Positions 13,901 through 26,028 of a stretch of DNA of 64,000 nucleotides are shown here, one piece after another (the first letter of the stretch is position 1; every line of letters begins with the position of its first letter). The notes below the pieces were generated by a model. It saw nothing but the letters and a program-made list of their open reading frames with translations. It searched no databases and was not told the origin of the DNA. The stretch is from Reclinomonas americana ATCC 50394. Lineage: Eukaryota > Jakobida > Jakobea > Jakobida. The stretch covers positions 46,971 to 110,970 of the forward strand of contig PS015400.1 of NCBI GenBank assembly GCA_048213135.1, read 5' to 3'. The position numbers were made by a program, and so were the translations under genes.

Positions 13901-16900
13901 GCCGAGAATGCGATTGGCAACTGACAATATGTCCGACGACAGCGCCGCCTCCTGATTCGCCTGGCATGGCCTACAACAAGGGAGTGTCAACACTGCGCGC
14001 ATCAAGAAGCCAGACCGAGAAAAAGCCCACTGACCCTTGCAACAACTCAGTCACAGTTCGAATGCACTGCGACAGCAGCGGCGCAATCACACTGTCGATA
14101 TTCGATTCCACGATCAATGCAAAGCGCGTGATCTCTTCCATCATGTCGACATTGACTGGATAGCCGGCCTGCGTCCGCACAAAATGCTGCAAGCGGAACA
14201 ACAAGTATGAGAGACTGCATACCGAGCACACCAGCTGCCGCAGAGTGTCGTCGAACCTGGAGTGGCGAGAAATGACCTTCGGCCATGAGCTGGATGAGCA
14301 CGAGAATCTCCATGGGGCACGAATCCACCAGCGGACTCTCCCACGGGAGGACGACTTCGGCTGCACTGAACTGCTTGTAGAATTCCATCACATGCTGAGG
14401 CGTCACCCAGCGCTGTGATGGGCGCCGTCGAACAGTGGCCCAGTCCACAATTTCTTGCGCCGCCAAGTGGAGACGCCTGCGCAATGACACAAAGAAATCG
14501 TCGTGCTCGAGGCTGGCCAGCGCACCACGCACAGCCACTTGAGCCAGGCGATTTCCACCAGCAAGGACGCGACACAGAACCACCAGTGCGCCACGGGCAA
14601 TGTTATGCAGCGGTGCTCTGGAGATGATGCTCATCATCTGGCAGAACCCCCTCAGACATGAGAGGCAGCATTCGAGAGAGACGAAAGAGCCAATCTTGAA
14701 CGGTAGAACGCAACTGAAGAGACCACATCCTGCTGCACAAGCATATCACTGCTCGCACGCTCCATCGCTACCATGCTCAGCAGAGTCAACAGCTTGGAGG
14801 CCAGCGTGCTCTCCGCCGAATGCATGTCGGTGACGGCAACGGCCGACACCCTGCGTGAAGCAGCACGCCACTTGTTCAGCCCCAGTACGTACGCTACGTG
14901 TGTGACATTCTTCTTTCACTCACCGCAGATTGCGAATGAGAGTGTGACATGCTTGCGGGACCTGGCGCAGCAGCTCCACCATGCTAGCGTAGTCGGGTCC
15001 ACAGCGACGGCCAGCGGCACTGTTGACGAGCGGAGACAAATGAGAGAGAATGCGCAGGGCTGCAGCAGTGCACTGGCGTCGATCCAACGTAACATGATAT
15101 TCATGTACTCCATAAATCGGCGGTGTCTGGCGTCACACAGGAGGAGAACGTCAGCAAACGGATACGTACTCGTATGCACACACACACAGTACTTACAATA
15201 CTTCGTCAGCCGACAACGCCGCCGTGACCTCATTGTCCATGCTCCCCAACTCCACGGTCGTCGAGTCTTTCACACCGTCGTCGCCGTCGTCGTCATCCGT
15301 CACGGCGGTGAGCGACGACGAGAGTCTAAACAGTGGATCGGAGGCCGTTTGCGTGGGATTGAGACGCTGCTCCAAACGAGCAACGGCCATGCCGAGGCTA
15401 GCAACTCGGCGTTCGTCCAATCCACGTACATTGAGTGACGCACTGTACAACTGCCGCAAGTGCGTGACCAGGCGTCGATACAGTTCACCGTGGGTACTGT
15501 GAGAGGTGACGTAAAATGAAACTGATGAAGGAAAGCGACTGCCACACGCTGCTGTCACTCACCGCTGCATACTGCGAGCAACGAGCAAAAAGTCCACCAG
15601 AAGCCCAACAATGCGCCCGAGTATGTACTCGTCGGCGCCGGCCTTCCCAAACAGCGTCTGATCGCCCACTACGCTGGACGACGATGCTTCGTCTTCCAGG
15701 TCCTCGACTCCCACCTCGTAGTCCTCCATTGCACCGACAAGCAGCGAGTGCGTCGGTGAACTGTGACCGGCTGTTGGACAAGGGACAGAAATATCGAAAC
15801 ATCAGAAAACAGACAAACGAAACGTGTCGGCAGCGAACACAGATGCCGAGTCGACCGGCAGCCGTCGGCGTACGGTCGGCGACGGCACCAGCGACTCGCG
15901 GGTTCCCGTGCGCTGTCGCTCAAAGGAAGCTCGGGCACTCCACGCACCGCTGATGTAGTTGACGATCTCTGCATCGAGGAATTGCAGAAGCGACTGACTG
16001 TTGCTAAGATCCAGCACCGTCGGCGACACCATGCCGGTATCGACATACACCTGCCAGAGTGGGAAAGAGAGTGCGTGAGACATTCGACGGCAGTCGACGA
16101 GGCAAGAATACCGCAATAACGACGTTACGCACTGAGCGAATGAATGTGACCAGTGCACAGCGCAGTTCAATTGGAACGCCTTCCTCGATCAGCATCGACA
16201 CGGCCTCTTCAAATGCCAGCGTCGACTGCACGATGCTCTCAATCTGGCCACACCACCGTTGCGTGTGAGAAGACAAAACAAACACAGTCAAATGGGGAGT
16301 GCGCACAGGAGACGAACCGCAGTCTGCCGCCCAGACGCACACTTGGCAAGCACGCGCAACAGATCAATGTGGTACGCCAGCGGTCCTTGCGGGCGGTAAC
16401 GATGGTCATCGGTCAACATCAATTCGCGACTGCGGAGGGGTGAGTGACGATGGGGAGCAAGCAAGAGACGAGGGAATCAGAAGACCCACCGCTCAGCACG
16501 ACCATTCTTGCCGCTGAACAGCAGCAGGGACCGGGGGTGGTGTTGAACAAGAGCTTCGGCCACCAGCCGTTGATTGCGAGGAACCGGCAAGTCGTCGACA
16601 ATGACCGACACCTCAAGAAGCTCCAAATGCCGACGCTGATGAGTGGCAGCACAACTGCTGGCGGCCAACTCGATGAGATCCACGGGAACTCGTTGTGCCA
16701 GCAGCGCCGAATTGCGAAAGATGTACGGCAGCAGCGAGTCTGCACCGACGTCACACCTGCAAGCGCAAACACTGTCAGTATCATACAGTGGTGATCAAGA
16801 GAGGGTTGACATGGCGCTCACAAGTAATGCGACTGAAAGAGCGTGATGTGCTCAGAGAACATGCGCTGCACAATCGGGCACAGCACAAGCGAAACCTGCG

Positions 16901-19900
16901 AAACAACATGTTGGTAAGCAGCACAGCACAGTCTGTTGTGGGCGCCGTGACTACACAACACACCGCCAACAGAGAGGAATACAGGCCACTGACTGCGGAC
17001 TTGACAAGGGTTCGCTGCGCAGGGCGGCAGTGGAGGATATCCGCAGCTCTGCACCACGACATGCATGTCAGTTGTGCGCGTACACTTTGAGCTGCATGAC
17101 GGGAGTGACCGACACGCAACGTCACTGATCGAAGCAAGTGCGTAATGACAGGGAAACAGCCGCTGGCAAAGAAAATTCCAACCGCGTCAGTTGGACTCTC
17201 ACGCACGGCTCGGCGCATCGCTGCACACACAATGCCATCAAAAAGAGAAGAAGAAGAAGAACAAGCAGAAAGATGGAGCGCACCCTCAGTGATGGTGCTC
17301 ATCAAGTGTGCCTGTAGGCGCAGGAATAAGCGCCGGTCGTGCAGCAACACACACGACAATACGCACCACACGCTCCAGCAGATCTGGACTGCTGGTCCAC
17401 TTGTCGTCGGCGTCGGTGGCCACTCGCACCATGGCCAAACTGAGGTTCTGCATCTCTCGCTGACAGTCGACCAGCGTTCGAGAAAAGAGAAGCCTCACAT
17501 CTTGCACCGTTGTCAGGGTGTCGGCAAACTTTTCGTGAATCATCAGCAGCGTGTGGAACGCTTCTGTCTGCAGTGCGACGCTGTCGTATTGGCACAGATC
17601 CAGCAGAATGTCGTGCACTTGCTTCGATGGAGAGACGCCAGAGCAGCGCTGGTACATGCACGATTCGCAGAGTCAGCATCGTCTCGCACCCCAAGGGACA
17701 GACGTCTGATACGTACGTTGATGACAGTCGGCAGATGAATGTCCTTGGCTGGCACACCGGCCTTGAAGTGTCGCAAGAGTACGGTGCAGCGGAAGGTGGT
17801 CTCGGTGAACAGCAACGTCTGCATCACCTGCAAGGCAACGACTTTGCAATTCTGCCCACACACAAGACAAACGCCTTCGTCAGCTGAAGCGGAGACACGA
17901 GACACAAGAGAGAAACACGAAACCATGATTGTATCGTTGTTCTCGTTGCTGGCGTAGCGGAAGTTGGAATGCCGCGTGGCTCCCGGTGCTGGCAGCAAGA
18001 GATGTAAGCTGCAACAAGCACAGACACACATCTTGCCGACATCGCAACCCACCATCGTACACGTCTGTGGTGCCGTCCAGCAGGTTCCACAAGCTCTCAA
18101 TGAGCGTCCCTCGCGATTGTCCGAGACCAATGAAACCCTCCCGTATCAGTACGTGCAGAGTCTCGAGGAACAGCAGCACTGACTGCGAATGTGATGGATC
18201 GGACCAGCGCAGCCGCGTCTCCAATTCCTGCCAGATCACGCGCAAGTGAGACAGAAGTGTGCTCCACTCCATCATCCGCAGCGCGCACACACATACCACC
18301 ACTTGCATCACGCCACTGACAATCTGCTCCTGCATCCGCACAACGGGGTGGTCGCCGTAGCGGTAACGCATAAACTCGGCATTGTCGATCGTGCACTCGA
18401 AGGAGGCTTCACTCAGCACCTCCGTCCAGACCTGCGTGCACAACAGCAATAACACTTAGTTGTTGTACGATGATGAATTCGACACAAGCGACGAGCATGT
18501 TATGCACCCGAACGAGATTGATCTTCGGTAACACTTGGAACGGTTGCTGGTCAATGTACAAACAGCGCAGAATGTAACAGCAGCCGGCGCGCAAACGCAG
18601 TGGCAATCGTGGATCAAAGGCCCCGCGTACAACGACGGGCAATGAGAGGCCAAACGTGTCACCCACCAGCGTCACCGCCGGCCGGTACCGTTCCTAACGA
18701 CCAGAATAAGCCAGATACACCAGAAGAACAGCATCAACGCACCGACTCACCGCCGCGAGCAGTGCGTACAGTCGCAGGCTGCTCATGAAAAACTCGTAGT
18801 CCATGCTTGGATTGGCTCGGTTGGCGGCAGCCCAGGACAGCACTTCTGTCGACTCCTTCACCGACAGATCCGAATTGAGAGACACCAACATGAGTTCCTC
18901 CCCGCTTGAGCGAGGCTCCTGCGTGAAGGCTGGCGTATGAGTGGTGATCACACACAGAGAGTCACAAGATTCGACAACAGGTGCACACCAAGCAGAGGCG
19001 GAAGAAAGGCCAATGTACTTGCGAGTCCGACAACTCGCGAACAGCTGCATGCTGTGCATACCGACTGGCCCGGCCGTGTATCGACAGTCCGTGGAAGATG
19101 AGAAGCAGGTAGCTGCGACAAAAGAGGTGCCAATCAGTGAGACAAATGCGGGCACCAAGAAGCGATCATTGCATGGCAACTTTGGATTGCGGCCTTCGCG
19201 AGCGACAGCGGAGAGAGTGAGACGCACATCGACGCGGGTGCGGAATAGTTCCGCTTCGTTCTCAAAGCTGAAGAGTGAAGCGGGTGAGAGAGTGCGCAAA
19301 GAGGCAGTGTGCATGCACAACAAGATAGCCACGAAACAGAAATGGAAAGGTCCAGCTGGCGCCGACAAACAGCGCAAAGTGGAGACGGAATATCGCCAAC
19401 AGCGAAGACTCCGGCCGCAGCACGGCGTACTTGTTGCGACGGTAGCCTCGAATCGACTGCCGGATCAGACTGTGCATTCGGGACGTACGGTTCACAAGAG
19501 ACTGGTGCAGGGGCAACAACAGAGAACACCGGCGGCATGACTTACCGATAAAACAGGCGGAAGACATGTTGAGCTCGCTCATTCACTGGGTCCTCGCGGA
19601 TTGAGCGACCCGGATAGGCGGTCTGCAACTCGCGAATGCAGAGGCACACCGCTCGTAGCACTTTCAGCTCTCGCAGTATCTTTTGGAACGCGCGGTCCAG
19701 ACGACCCTCACGTGTCAATGGATCGGGGTCCGAGCTGATGGTGCACCCATTGATGAGGCGGGTCAGTGACTTGCAGATCCACTGGTACGAGCGGTCGTCA
19801 TCCAGCTGCAGCGGGCCTTGCTGCAGAATGCTACGCATTGACACGAGCAACTACCCGGCACACTCACGAATTAAGCGAAGCGCATAGATACAGAGATAAC

Positions 19901-22191
19901 GTCGCACAGTCGAGTGGCACGCAACAGGAAGATGAGTGGCGACAGAGTAGGCTCGTGAAATGTCCGAAAAGCTGACGTGCAGCATCTCCCACGTGCACGA
20001 GTACGACGGCGCAGAAGCAAAGACGAGCTGCACAAACAACGCCTCAGTCATCACGGCCACGAGAGCGACAACAACGACAGCAACACACACACACACACGC
20101 AACAGGAATACGAGAGCACTGAGCATCCTCATCGTCCTCCAGCATGTCGAGGTCCTTTGGCCTTTCCTCGTCGCAATCGTTTCCCGTGTCGAGCACTGTG
20201 AGCACGCACCCCGACGCCACGTGCTGCAGAATCACCTTGTCGCGGACAGAAAATGGCTCGTTGGTGCCGAGCGTGTGCTGCGCCCTGCTCGTTCAGACGC
20301 CACGACAACAGCCGACACCTTCACAACAAACAAGCAAACAGACCGCAAGTTCGCCCTTGACGAGACGCCACAAGGTGTTCTCGTCGTCGCGATCGCACGT
20401 AGTGTACACAACCGGAATGCTGCTGGCGACCGCCTCTGCAGCAGCGGACGATGTCACTGCAATCTCGGCGGCAGGCGCTGCGGCCGACGGGGCCGTGGCG
20501 GCCGACGTACGAGAGTCGGCGAGACCAGCCAGTGGATTGCGCGTCACCACCGCACCCTCTAGACGGAGGAGAGCCTCGGCGCGCGCCTCGGCCACCTCCT
20601 CGGCAGTGGCCATTTGCACAAAACGGTACCCGAGACCACCTACAGATCGAGGGAGTGAGGCGAGACCAATGCCACCCAAGAGAACCCATGCAATCCTCAC
20701 TCAACGTGAGTCGCCAGCGGGCGACGGTGCGGCCACGGATGCGGCGCGTGCACGGTGGCCAGTGGTCACTGCATCGGGGTGGGCCGCCAGAAACATGCTG
20801 CCGCACATGTGCCGCAATCGAAATGTGCTGCCGAACTTGACAGCACCGCCTGTAGGTAATGGCAGGGTGAGGCGCATGAGAGAAAGAGAGAGGAAGGACA
20901 AGAGGAGGAGGAAAACACAAACCTGTGGCTGGGCACTCGTGCTCGATCTGGAAAAAGAGATTCGGGTTGTCCAGCTTCATGCGTGACACGCGAGAGCCAC
21001 GTGTTGCGCGCGGAACAGTGCGGCTGTATGCTGCGACAGATGGAGAGACAACGTGTGAGGCGACAAAGGCGTGGAGCTGCTGAAAGATGATGAAGACGCA
21101 CCGAAACCGTCGGCACAAAACTCACTGACGCACAGATGCGTCTGCGAGTTGGTGTGGTACAGCAGCACAGCATCGCCAAAATGCAGCAGCACCTCGTCCG
21201 GTGAGTTGGCGTAGGCGCGGCAGAAGCGATGAATGCGCAGAGGTGAGCCAGCGAGCGCCGAGTTGAGCGCATACCGCTGATCGAGAGGCAGCTTGAACTG
21301 ACTGACTTGCAGCAGCAGGTTGGTCTCCATCACCGCCAGCATCAGGTCGTCTTCGATGCGCACCAGATCGCCGTCGTTGCGCAGTTTCATGGCCGGCGTC
21401 AACACGAAATGCGTGCACGAGGTCGAGTACTTTTGCAACTGCACCGCCATGCTCGTCGACTCGGTGTCGGCCACACGCGGCGTCGATCCCAGCAGCCAGC
21501 CCGTACGCACATGTCGCAGCTGATGACACGCACAGATGAGAAGAGTGGCAGGGGGGAGGGGGGAGGAGGGGAGGGAGAGGACGAGAACATGCCTGCACAG
21601 TGCCGCTGTAGATACACGAGTGAGTCCGCACGCGGTTCTCCTCGCACCGGTTCGTCTCACGCTCCTGCTCGGCCGATACCTGAGCACACAGCGTCTCATC
21701 AGTGGAGGGGCGATGGAAGAGAGAGAGAGAGGAGACGAGCGCAACATGCAGATGCTGCAACTCGGCGCGATCGCCCGGACTGAGCCAGGTCGGCGGCAAC
21801 TGCGGATCAAACTCCTCCAGACCGAGCACCTCCAGTCGCCGCACATACTGCATCTGCACCACACACGAGGTGCGTGGCATCACCTCAAACACCGCATCTG
21901 TTTCTCGATCATCAGTCACTCATTCGTCATGACTCTCGATGGATTGAGAGACGCACCCGAGAAGGATGTCGGTGGGTGCGACACACTCCCGCGCAAAACA
22001 CCCGCGCGATCGTCGCTCTCGCTGTGTGTGCGCGTGAGGAGTGGTCAGAGGCGATAAGAAGACCACTCTGCCAATCACAACCGCGCTCACCCGACAGTGA
22101 GAACATAGCCGTCGAGCTCCACGCACTCAATCGTGATGTGATCGCCATAGTGCAGCAGCGTAGGTGCAGGTAGCACGCTGTCTGCGCTCAT
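10908..22191 (-). CDS. IP3R/RyR-superfamily intracellular calcium-release channel
   Basis: Many-exon gene read right to left. Start chosen at ATG 22191-22189, which gives MSADSVLPAPTLLHYGDHI and matches the usual IP3R start (short leader, then G-D-I). Upstream ATGs at 22309/22315 would overlap the next gene. N-terminal domain motifs in order: HYGDHITIECVELDGYVL, an SDDR exon near 21970-22020, DAVFEVMPRTS, then GTVQLRHVRTGWLL. These match the IP3R order GDIVSLY / DDRC / FRDCLFKV / VIQLLHMKSNKYL. MIR-like repeats follow (STFRLRHMCGSMFLA). The loop before LFFQIEHE is basic (RTVPRATRGSRVSR). GYRRNKY at about 19425-19450 resembles the IP3-contacting YRK of IP3R1. Helical RIH-type exons fill 11-19 kb. 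Transmembrane stretches occur at about 12805-12910, 12600-12760, 12300-12360, 12000-12060 and 11690-11745. The pore exon reads GIGLRVGGVWED (about 11830-11870), followed by ILDTFSQLRNERE, CFIC and HTTHEH. The last exon ends QQRIYDAFLRRSSGQ before a stop at 10908. Tail-to-tail with the preceding gene, 35 bp apart. Rough length 2,500-2,800 residues. Confidence 0.88.
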
Positions 22192-22290
22192 CGGGGCGCA
22201 CTCCGAGGTTTTGACTGTGAGAAGGAACAGACTTCGTGGGAGAAAACAGATGAAAATGAAGGTGTCCTGCGTGTTCGATCTTGATATCAC
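22192..22290. promoter_or_regulatory. Short divergent intergenic region (candidate bidirectional promoter)
   Basis: About 100 bp separate the chosen start of the leftward channel gene (22191) from the rightward ATG at 22291. Both genes must be driven from here or from sequence inside their coding regions. No TATA box or other element could be recognised with confidence. Confidence 0.35.
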
Positions 22291-23242
22291 ATGGCTGCGG
22301 CGACTCCATCGTCATCGCCAGGCGTGTTTTCGTATCTCCTTCGGGTGTTCACTCCCTCGTCGCCGGCGCCACCACCACCACCACCACAGACCACCAGCGC
22401 CACGTCATCGCGTCGCGTGACTGTGCGGCATCGACGGCGACGAGTGGCGCGCAGCGCATCACCCTCTGCTGCCGCTGCTGCTCCAGTGTCATCACCTCCT
22501 CCTCCAGCTCCAGCTCCAGTGCGACACCTATCACCTTCACTGCCACCACGGCAACAACAACGGCGAGCATCGGCGTCGCCAGTGCGTGGTGTGTCGCTCG
22601 GAGCCGGTGCCCCAGATCCGCAAGTGCTGCTCGGCCTCGCCTCCTCGTCGATCAGCACCATCTCTGATGTTGACGAGGACAGTGATGACTGTGAGCACAG
22701 TGCCGCACCCTTGCAGCAGCAGCCTGCGATGGCCGCCATGCAGGAGCAGCTGGCACGAGCGCGGGCCGACTTGGCGCGGTGGATTGAGTTTGCGAATCGG
22801 TGAGCGCGTGGTCTTATGGGGCGCGTGCTGTGTCGTGTGGCTCACATGTGCACACAGACTGCGTGCGGATCTGAAGGACGAGCGAGAGCGGCGATTGCAG
22901 GCCGAGTCGCGTCTCGAGGATGTGTACGCCGAGATGCTGACGTATCATGCGCGGCTGAACGAGCTGGAGAGCCACTACCCGCGGCAAGCGGCGCCAGCGT
23001 ATCAGGGAACACCGCCGCCTGCACCGCGTGTTCTGTTCAGTCCGGCCTCCACGCCGCCGTCGAGAGCGACGTATGCCATGCAGCACGACGTCGATGCGTC
23101 GCCAGCCTCGTCGCTGCAATCGGTGCTGCTTGTCGCCTCGCCACCAGAGGTGCTGGAGTCGCCACCTGTTGCCAGCAAGCCACCAGCACGTGCCGTTGCC
23201 AGCAGCGGCGACGACGACGACGTCGTGGAGATTGAGCGATGA
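22291..23242 (+). CDS. Unrecognised Pro-rich protein with a central coiled coil
   Basis: Two exons, 22291-22799 and 22858-23242, joined by a GT-AG intron in frame (the codon for N-R-L spans the junction), giving about 297 residues. Residues 1-110 are Pro/Ser/Ala/Arg-rich and low-complexity, including a run of seven prolines. A heptad-like helix follows across the splice site (MAAMQEQLARARADLARWIE, then ADLKDERERRLQAESRLEDV), and the tail is again Pro/Ser-rich with an acidic DDDDVVEIE end. No signal peptide, membrane segment or enzyme motif is visible. The coiled coil suggests a scaffold or dimerising protein, which is inference only. The next gene starts 54 bp downstream on the same strand. 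Confidence 0.7.
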
Positions 23243-23296
23243 GGACGACGGACGGAGAGACGGAATTAGCATTTTTCTTAGGTTTTCGCCCATGCG

Positions 23297-24504
23297 ATGA
23301 GCTGGGGGTGGTGGCTGTTGTGTACAGTTGGTGGATCACTCAGTGCACTTGCTCTCTCCTCGCTGTTGATCTTTGTGCTGTACTGTCGATACGTGTGTGG
23401 CTTGTCGTGGCTGGCCACCAAGATCGAAGTGATGATGGTGTACGTGCGTGCAGATCAACTCCCTCCCTCCCTCCCACCTCCCACCTCCCATCATTCAGTG
23501 ACATGCATTACACACGCAGTTCCACGTGCTCAAAGTCGTGCACGTTCCCCTGTGGAGAAGGTACCGGCGATCACCCGACTCGCACTACGTTTTGTTGCGC
23601 CTGCGACCGGCGGACAACAACCCGACACGGCGTTTCGAGGTGGACTACGTGGAGGAGCCGCTGCATCAGTGGCCGCCGACGCACGAGCCGCACAGAACGC
23701 ACGTGCGCGTGGTGTGCATTTCGGACACACACGAGCGCCACGCGGCGTTGCAGGTGCCGCCGGGCGACATTCTCGTCCATGCAGGTCGGTCGATTGCATT
23801 GTTGCAGTAAGTCTTTGCTTCCACTCACGGCGGTTGCAGGGGATATTCTATTGCAGAACCGCGGCGTCTCACCCAAGGCGCTGCAGCAACTCGACGACTT
23901 CAATCGCTTCCTCGGTTCGCTTCCGCACCGCCACAAGGTGGTGGTGGCCGGCAATCACGACCAGGTGTTGATGGATCTTGGGGCGGAGCGAGTGCGTGCT
24001 GTGCTGTCGCACGCCGTGTACTTGGAGAACGACTACGCTGTGCTGCCGGTGGACGACGAGCACGAAGTGCATGTGTTCGGGTCGCCCTTGTCGCGACGTG
24101 GCAACTCCGACAATCGCGCTTTCCAGCACCGACGCGGTGAGGCACTGCATGCACAGTGGGAGCCGCTGCGGAAGCACGCGCAAGAGACCGCTCGCCGCGT
24201 GGACCTACTGGTGACGCACGACACGCCCGAGGGACACGCCACCGACGGCATCCACGGCCAGTGCATCCACACCCGTCAGTTTGCCGAGACCGTGCAGCCG
24301 GTGCTGCACGTGTGCGGCCACGTGCACAGCTACGCCGGCACCTCGCAGTGGTCAGACGACACACACTCGTGCCTCGTGGTCAACGCCACCTCCGTCACGC
24401 GCACCTACTTGCCGTACAATCCACCCATCGTCGTCGACATTCCCATCTCGCTGCTCCGTCACCGAAAGCACAAAAACACCAGCGAGGAGCCAGTCGCCCG
24501 CTGA
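23297..24504 (+). CDS. Membrane-anchored metallophosphoesterase, MPPED/239AB type
   Basis: Three exons, 23297-23437, 23520-23784 and 23840-24504, all with matching phases, giving 356 residues. The N-terminus has one hydrophobic segment (about residues 8-33, GGSLSALALSSLLIFVLYC), so the enzyme is probably a signal-anchor membrane protein. The calcineurin-like phosphoesterase signatures are all present in order: CISDTHE (D-x-H), VHAGD (the GD is created exactly at the exon 2/3 junction), VVAGNHD, LLVTHDTPEG and HVCGHVHS. These are the dinuclear metal ligands expected for hydrolysis of phosphodiesters or phosphomonoesters. The spacing and the GDILVHAGD...LGSLPHRHKVVVAGNHD layout fit the MPPED1/2-like subfamily, whose members often act on cyclic nucleotides. 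The substrate here is not known. The membrane anchor is unusual for that subfamily. Confidence 0.88.
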
Positions 24505-24587
24505 GAAAGGCCCATGAAAGCACACAATGAAGGAGGAAAAAACAAACGAAATGTATTTTGCAAGAGGCGGACCAGCAGGCGTCGAGC

Positions 24588-25038
24588 TCACTTGGCCTGC
24601 TTGGAGAGATGTTGCAGTACGCGTGACTTGACCCATGCCTTGTCGTGCGGCACATACGCTCCACTCTGATTGTTGAATGTCAACACGGCCAAGTCGGGCA
24701 ACGCGTCGACTGCAACACACACACACAGTCAGGGAAGGCGACGAGAGCAGGCGCACAAACAGAGGAAGACGCAACTCCACGCATGCAAGTCCTCGATCTC
24801 GTATGTGATGGAGCGCGCCCTCGGGAAGTCCTTCTTCAGCTTTTGTTCGAACAACTGGCACACACCTGCAGCAATGATGATTAAGGGGTTTGCTATCACT
24901 CACTCTCACACACACAATCAGACGCACCATCCATGGCCTCGTCACTCGACTCAAAGTCCGCATATGTGCGTGTGGCGGCCTTGGCGCCCGGTTGCAACAG
25001 AACAATGGTGTGCGTTTGTGCCTGTGCCTGTGACAACA
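24588..25038 (-). CDS. ERH: Enhancer of rudimentary homologue (ERH)
   Basis: Three visible exons read right to left: about 25038-24928, 24865-24776 and 24709-24588, with consistent phases. The protein closely follows ERH along its whole length: THTIVLLQPG (human SHTILLVQP), RTYADFESSDEAMDG (human RTYADYESVNECMEG), VCQLFEQKLKK, SITYEIEDLHAWID across the second junction, and GAYVPHDKAWVKSRVL (human QTYQPYNKDWIKEKIY). About 100 residues, the usual family size. ERH is a small dimeric nuclear protein that binds partners in RNA processing and heterochromatin control. The first exon with the initiator ATG is not resolved: the frame is open upstream of the acceptor near 25038 but has no convincing start. 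Its 3' end faces the phosphoesterase gene, 83 bp away. Confidence 0.92.
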
Positions 25039-25382
25039 AGTGAGCGACATGGCCATCGTGGTTTCTCTCTCTCTCCCTTTCCACCACCCGTCGTGCTTTT
25101 TGTTCCGCGTGTGCTCTGCTGACGCACATGAAGAGAGACACACAGAGAGAGAGAGGGGTGGCGGAGAGGCAAGACAACGCAAGTGCGTGTGACGCATGCA
25201 TGCATGCAACGAGGACAACATGCAGGGTGGACGGGCGCAGAAAGAGACCAACCATTCTCTTGATGTGTGTGCGTGAGTGTGTGTGGCGGTCGGCGCAGAG
25301 GGCGGGCAGCGAGGTGTGATTGATTGTTCCGAGCCAGTGGACCAACCAAGAACATCTCTTATATTATCTTTTTTTGTGCACA
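25039..25382. promoter_or_regulatory. Divergent ERH/LAMTOR5 intergenic region
   Basis: About 340 bp between the visible part of ERH and the LAMTOR5 ATG. It probably holds the missing first ERH exon and the promoters of both genes. A CT/GA-rich stretch lies at about 25060-25160. No specific element was recognised. Confidence 0.35.
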
Positions 25383-25922
25383 ATGGACTCTGCGCTGCTT
25401 GACTCTGCTGCCCGATCGTTGCGCATAGCTTCACACACACTCTCACAGACACGAGCAATCGCGGACGTGTGTGTGTGTGTGTAAAGAGGGGCGAAAGAAG
25501 TTGTTGAGAGATGCTCATGCATGACCACACACACGCACACGCACACAGGGTCGGAGCCGACGGTGTGACTGGCGTGTTGTGCACGGACGAGTACGGCTTG
25601 TGCATTGCAGGTAATGGCAGAGAGCGTGCTTGTGAGCTGTGTGCGTCATTGTGTGCTCACTCGTGCGCAGCCAATGGATCCGCCAACGCGCGTGGTGCCG
25701 GCTACGTGAGCTCCATTGCGACACGGGCGTCGGCACTGTCAAACCCCGACGACGTGCCTGTTGTGTGCGTGGAGACGCTCTCCAAGTTGAGCACAGAGAG
25801 AGATTGAGTGGATCTGTTGTTTGTGTGGTGATCAGTGGCTGACACACGTGTGTGATCTGTGCAGGAAGATTCTCATCCGAAGGGTTGACGCGCAGACGAC
25901 TGCGATCATCAAGGACAAGTGA
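25383..25922 (+). CDS. LAMTOR5: Ragulator subunit LAMTOR5 (HBXIP)
   Basis: Four exons, 25383-25468, 25549-25610, 25671-25785 and 25865-25922, with compatible phases, giving about 106 residues. Recognised by GADGVTGVLCTDEYG (human IVGVLCTDSQG), ARGAGYVSSIATRASAL, NPDDVPVVCVETLSK (human DPTDIPVVCLESDNG) and KILIRRVDAQTTAIIKDK. This is the roadblock/LC7-fold subunit of the lysosomal Ragulator complex, which anchors Rag GTPases and mTORC1. The first exon (MDSALLDSAARSL...) is the least certain part: its donor lies in a TG run and was chosen to keep phase. Human LAMTOR5 is 91 residues, so a slightly longer N-terminus is plausible. The gene diverges from ERH. Confidence 0.9.
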
Positions 25923-26028
25923 GCTACTCGGGTGTGCAGTCTGTTGGTGGAAGGAGGAAGAGCGGAAGAAGATGGAAGACCATGATGAAGGATTTTGTGT
26001 GTTACATTGTTGTTTTTTTGGAGGCACT

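Noticed and set aside
22291-22315. Overlapping start codons of the divergent genes (ATG 22291 plus, ATG 22309/22315 minus)
   Set aside because: A later minus-strand ATG at 22191 gives a start that fits the IP3R family and removes the overlap.
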